64,000 bases of DNA from Polyodon spathula (taxonomy: Eukaryota > Chordata > Actinopteri > Acipenseriformes > Polyodontidae), in the NCBI RefSeq assembly GCF_017654505.1, contig NC_054534.1, forward strand, positions 42,613,726 to 42,677,725. Reading direction: 5' to 3'. Below the pieces are notes generated by a model, which did no database searches, was not told the DNA's origin, and saw only the letters and a program-made list of their open reading frames with translations. Made by a program: the position numbers and the translations under genes. Below, one piece after another: positions 59,990 through 64,000 of this stretch. Each line of letters opens with the position of its first letter. The first letter of the stretch is position 1.

Positions 59990-61870
59990 GTTATTCGGGG
60001 GCATGAACGAGGACTCCTCCCCCTACTTCCTTCCTACCAATAACATCTGCCAATCCTGTATTTATACCCCAAGCCTTGAGTTTGCTCTGTCTTGCATTTC
60101 TGATTTGCCTTACACTCAGTCTGCCAACCCAAGACTACAGAATCATTTTCAGAAAATAACTTCTCACCAATAGCATCTGTCTTCCCCATCAAAAACATCA
60201 TCAGCAATTCTCTGTTTCCTCCCACCATGAATCCAAGGAAAAATCCCTAAAGAAATGCACAGAAATACTGCTCTATCTTCACCCGACAGTGTTGCTGCCC
60301 ATTACACTTGGCCTTCTTTAAACCCGTTGCCTCTACATGCACTGAGCCTGCCCTGCCACCACAGTTATCCAGGTCTCCGATGCAACACAACCTGCATTCT
60401 GCTCTAAACACATTTATTCAAGAGATACTTCTCCAGTTCATCTCTTTCTAAAAGACTGGCCCACCTATAAGCTTCCAGCAAGTAGCGATCAAAATTTATT
60501 ATTTTCTTTAAAATTATTTTCTGTCAACAAAGCCAGTATTTTCTCCATGCACAACAGCCAAGAGCATCACAAACACCAGTGGTTGCTCCTCTCCAGCAAA
60601 GATATTCAGAGCCAGCCCCCTTTCACTGCCTTTTCACTGTCTACCAGAATCATCAGTTCTTTTAGATCTGCGTCTACAAATAGCCAACGATATGAAGCAT
60701 CTCATTCAACCTTAACTTTGCAGTTTCTTTTGTCTCCAACAAGTTGTGTACCATATAGAACAGAATTTTCCGACTGGAACCAGCAGCTCTCCTCCCCAAA
60801 CATCCTCCATCACACTTGTGCACGTCTCTCCAGCAACAGCCACCCCTGAGGTTCACCTGCCAATCTTCACCCTCACCTCAGGTACTATTTCTGGCCACAG
60901 TTCTGCTTCAACACACACTCTCTCCAGCTCAGAATCAACATTTTAGAAGGTAAAGACGTTAACTTGGTTTCAATTACAATTGCAACATCAGAATTTCTAG
61001 ATCGAGTCATTGAATACGATGATCTGTCCCTTACCCTCAAATCCGGAATTTGTAATAGCTTTTTCAATATATAGAGACATTTTATGTGAAGTTTACCACC
61101 ATTGCAGCAAGAACTGGAATTACATGCTCAATATTGTACACCTGTCAGTCAGATACAGAGGAATCCCACAAAGCGTTCTCAGCCAAAGCAACATCTCGTC
61201 TAGCATTGGATAATCCTCTTATAGACTGGACTCAACAGATCCAGATCTCTTCAACAGATTTATTTTAGTGGCTATAGTGCAAAGTTATGTAATATATGCT
61301 CTTCTACCGTTCACTCTTCATCCCTCAGCCCAGAGGCCGGCACCTCTTCATTCCTCCACCAAGAGGCCGACGCCTCTTCATCATCCACGTTTCAAGAACC
61401 ATCTCTCTGACCCATTCTCTATCCAGTCATCAGCCCCTCCAGCTACTTCCACTGTCAAGGATATAACGGTCCGCCCAATTAAATACTCAGACGGTATACA
61501 TACATGTAATAATTTCAACACTACATTACGCGCAGCCAAAGAATGCTGGTTCCTGCACATATGCAGCATCTGCGGTGATGTGCACTCCTTTTCCATCTTC
61601 CTGCTTTCCTCCAAATGTCAATTTCTTTATTGCATTCACTCCCGTCAACATCTCCATCTCGTCCCAGGCGAAAAATGTCCTCTTATTAATGCACCTACTG
61701 GATGACTTTCTCCTCATTTCCCTAGCAAAAGCATTTACAAAACTCAGATCATTCTTCTCTACAGCTGGGATTTCCCCTCTCAGAAGAAAAAACAGTCAGG
61801 TCCCATACACTCTCTAGAATTCCTCTGAGTACATTGGACACCCCCACTTTGAAGTTAATCATGGCAATTT
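59990..61870 (+). mobile_element. DIRS-like retroelement relic (gag-like and RT parts)
   Basis: The plus strand has Ser/Pro-rich readings from about 60000. It then has a Cys/His block at 61495-61600 (HTCNNFN...CWFLHICSICGDVH) of the kind found before the RT of DIRS-like elements. The RT core HLLDDFLLIS (61692-61720) is followed by PLRRK-type and LEFL..-like readings. Only a short stretch separates the Cys/His block from the RT core, so a long internal deletion is likely. Class assignment is from remembered fish DIRS proteins. Confidence 0.55.
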
Positions 61871-61879
61871 TTCCTATAA

Positions 61880-62510
61880 AATGCAGCGGGCGTTTTAAGT
61901 TTTGTTCACAAAAAACAAAAAAACATTTAGATAGACCTGCAGTTTATAGATAGGGTGGGTGGGATCTTGGCTAAAGTTTTAGTTTAATTTATGGGTTTTG
62001 CTCCGTGCAGAAAACAGACAACGAGGGTGCAAGATTTTATGAAATAAATATTTTATAACATTATAAAAACAATAATAAAAAATAAGCTGGACAAATATTA
62101 CAATTACTATTCGTTGTTGCATTAATGTTAATAGACTAGTCATTTATTAAAATGTTGCACCCGCGTTTTCTCTTTCTTTATTCCTCTTTTATCAGATGCA
62201 AATTAAGGACTTGGATGATTTAAAAGTGTTTCAATGGTTGTAGATTAAGCACCAAGGGTGTTACTACTAGTAAAACCAGACTGTGACATAAATAAAAGGT
62301 ATACTGTAATAACAATAGTACAATCAGTTTAATTTACAGGGTCTGGCTGTGAAACAATTAAATAGGCTTTTAAATCCTCCATGTCCTTTCTCATTTAAAT
62401 GTGGAATGAAGAACGAGAATAAGTGACTATGTATTGCTGTTAATACTATTACGAATAATGATTGTAATAAAGTGTATCCATCTTCAAAATATATATTATA
62501 ACATTGTCTG
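61880..62510. other. Unassigned sequence
   Basis: AT-rich, no frame or repeat recognised. Confidence 0.5.
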
Positions 62511-62519
62511 AATGCCATG

Positions 62520-62760
62520 CCCAGGATTGGTGAAGGAGTGCATGCATGAGCGCAGTGGGAGAGCGAGTGAGTGACAAAGAGGCTGTCTCACTGACAGCGA
62601 GAGGTATACTGGAATTTAGCACGGAGAGATTTTGTTATTTTGTTTTGCTTTGGTGTGGTCCTTAATTGTTTATTTTTCCTGTGCTAAATAAATGCTGAAT
62701 TTGAGCACCAAACTACTGCCTGTGTGGCGCCTGCTTTCATTTCACAAGCGACATCACAAT
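62520..62760 (+). mobile_element. LTR-like 3' end
   Basis: A stretch with GCGAGTGAGTGACAAAGAGG, a Phe/Cys-coding T-rich part, AATAAATGCTGAATTTGAGCACC (poly(A) signal) and a U5-like end (CTGCCTGTGTGGCGCCTGC..GCGACATCACA). It has the arrangement of R-U5 in the other LTRs here, but is a different family. No partner LTR found. Confidence 0.4.
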
Positions 62761-62811
62761 ATGTTATTATAATGTTATAAATCATATTTATTTTAATATT
62801 GTACTGTTTAC

Positions 62812-62888
62812 TAGGGGGGAAGGGGGCGCGGCAAAAAATAATATATCTGAAGGGGGGCGCAGCAAAAAAAGTGTGGGAACCATTAGTC
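62812..62888 (-). mobile_element. hAT-type element end
   Basis: GGGGGAAGGGGGCGCGGCAAAAAATAATA...GGGGGGCGCAGCAAAAAAAGTGTGGGAACCATTAGTCTA. Read from the right this gives TAATGGTTCCCACAC, close to the CAGTGGTTCCCA terminal repeat of vertebrate hAT elements, followed by the usual C/G-rich GCGCCCCCC run. Confidence 0.6.
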
Positions 62889-62889
62889 T

Positions 62890-64000
62890 AAATCCACAGC
62901 CTCCTCAAGCTATTTCCTATTGTCATTGCAGCCTCCCTCTGAGCCCCCTATTGACAATCAAGCCAATACATGGCTGCCGCCCTCGCTCCTCCTACCAGCT
63001 CCTCCTATGCAACTGGTTGGTTCTCCTTCACAACCTTCTGCAAGCAAAATTGGATTTCTCCTACCCCTTTACTCAGGGTTTCATTATCTCCTTCCTAGTT
63101 CATGAAAAAGACCATTTATTTCCCTTGCCTGTTCCTCAATCCAGCAACCTGATTTTCATCGGAATTCATCCCTCTGCAATTTCTTCTCATCAACTCTGCT
63201 CATGAATACCTGGCCTATAACCCTACTCAACCTTCGGATCAATTACTGCTGACATTCTATTTTCCACTGTCTATTTCACAATCCTCTGCCAAGGTTATTT
63301 CTCTCCTTTAACAAGAACATGTTTGATGAACACTGTCACAGCTCTCAACTCCCTAAATTACTGGTGGCGCATGCACTAAACACGTCATGCAGCTGCTGAA
63401 TGCAAACATACCCCTGTATGCAACAACACAGTCACATCACACTTTTCATGGAGTGAAGTTATGCAATAAACCTGTAATATACAGTAACAGCAAACTGTTG
63501 TAGACTTTTGTTGCTTTGTCTGTCAAATGTGTTCTAGAGATCATACTGAGAAAAAAAAAAATCAGTGCACAGAAATATATATTTTTTGTAACTTTACAAC
63601 TGTCAGTTTGTAAATTTTCGTAGCCTGTTTGATATGTGTTACACACACAGTGCATTTAAATCAATGTTAGTTTTATTTTGCAGTGAGATTCAGGTTACTC
63701 GTCATGGTAAAAGGCTCCAGAATCTCAGGACACTGTAACCCTCCTATTATGTTCAGAATTTAGGTACATCTGTTATGTTTTGGGTCATACTGACCTGATG
63801 CAATTTCAGACTAATTTATACAGCCTTAAATTGATTAAATGTTTTTATTTGCAAATGTTTTACTGTTTTATGTTCTTTTAATACAGGACCTGTGATAAAA
63901 CTTATTTGACTGCCAACCTGGGATCTCCTCATTTTGGAATGTCTTTACCAGTGAGATGCTGTTGCAATACAGACAGAGAAAATTAGGCTCTGCCTTGTAG
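62890..64000. other. Unassigned sequence to the window end
   Basis: A Pro/Ser-coding plus frame at 62920-63205 resembles the style of the DIRS-like relic upstream and may belong to it, but shows no catalytic motif. The rest shows nothing recognised. Confidence 0.35.

Noticed and set aside
54468..64000. Further PCSK5 exons upstream of the 43-nt exon
   Set aside because: I searched the minus strand for Cys-rich frames with splice sites ending in phase 1 and found none. The remaining exons must lie beyond the window.

Overview
This is a stretch of vertebrate nuclear DNA. It is AT-rich, intron-containing and full of transposons and microsatellites. It holds parts of two protein-coding genes: a complete four-exon riboflavin kinase gene (RFK, + strand, coding exons between 11927 and 19722) and the last 13 coding exons of a proprotein convertase subtilisin/kexin type 5 gene (PCSK5, - strand, 54467 down to 27229). 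PCSK5 reads from the Cys-rich furin-like repeats through the transmembrane segment to the acidic cytoplasmic tail of the long, membrane-bound PC5B form. The two genes lie tail to tail about 7.5 kb apart, which is also their arrangement on human chromosome 9q21 (recalled, not searched). Several Tc1-like families, DIRS-like tyrosine-recombinase elements, hAT, piggyBac-like and Penelope remnants point to a ray-finned fish. A tRNA-derived SINE and one LTR resemble repeats I remember from sturgeon or paddlefish, so Acipenseriformes is my best guess. That last step is inference.

Layout. 0.5-2.2 kb: a decayed multi-exon gene that looks DUF4806-like. 2.2-3.5 kb: a reverse SINE and a gag-like LTR-element fragment with two coding minisatellites. 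3.5-8.3 kb: a nest of elements, namely an L1-like LINE split by a Tc1 copy and a DIRS-like element split by another Tc1 copy at a clean TA site. 8.3-11 kb: a piggyBac-like end, a tandem repeat of about 165-200 bp, and microsatellites. 11.1-19.7 kb: RFK, with a CCAAT-box upstream region, a Tc1 relic in intron 2, and a mariner-like element, an unclassified repeat and a tRNA-SINE in intron 3. 19.7-27.2 kb: the intergenic region with a Penelope-like RT fragment and one copy of a repeat seen again at 37.2 kb. 27.2-54.5 kb: PCSK5. Its introns carry four further Tc1-type copies or fragments, a hAT relic, a LINE 3' end, a DIRS-like element and a solo LTR. 54.5-64 kb: presumably a large PCSK5 intron, with a foldback element, a 599-bp solo LTR with a 5-bp target duplication, a DIRS-like gag/RT relic and a hAT end.

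RFK makes FMN from riboflavin and is a cytosolic housekeeping enzyme. PCSK5 cleaves precursor proteins in the secretory pathway. Nothing here suggests a functional link between them beyond conserved linkage. All exon boundaries were read by eye from GT/AG sites, reading phase and family knowledge. The exon-to-exon phases close without a break in both genes, which is the strongest evidence in the window. I found no RNA genes, no CRISPR and no intact transposase.
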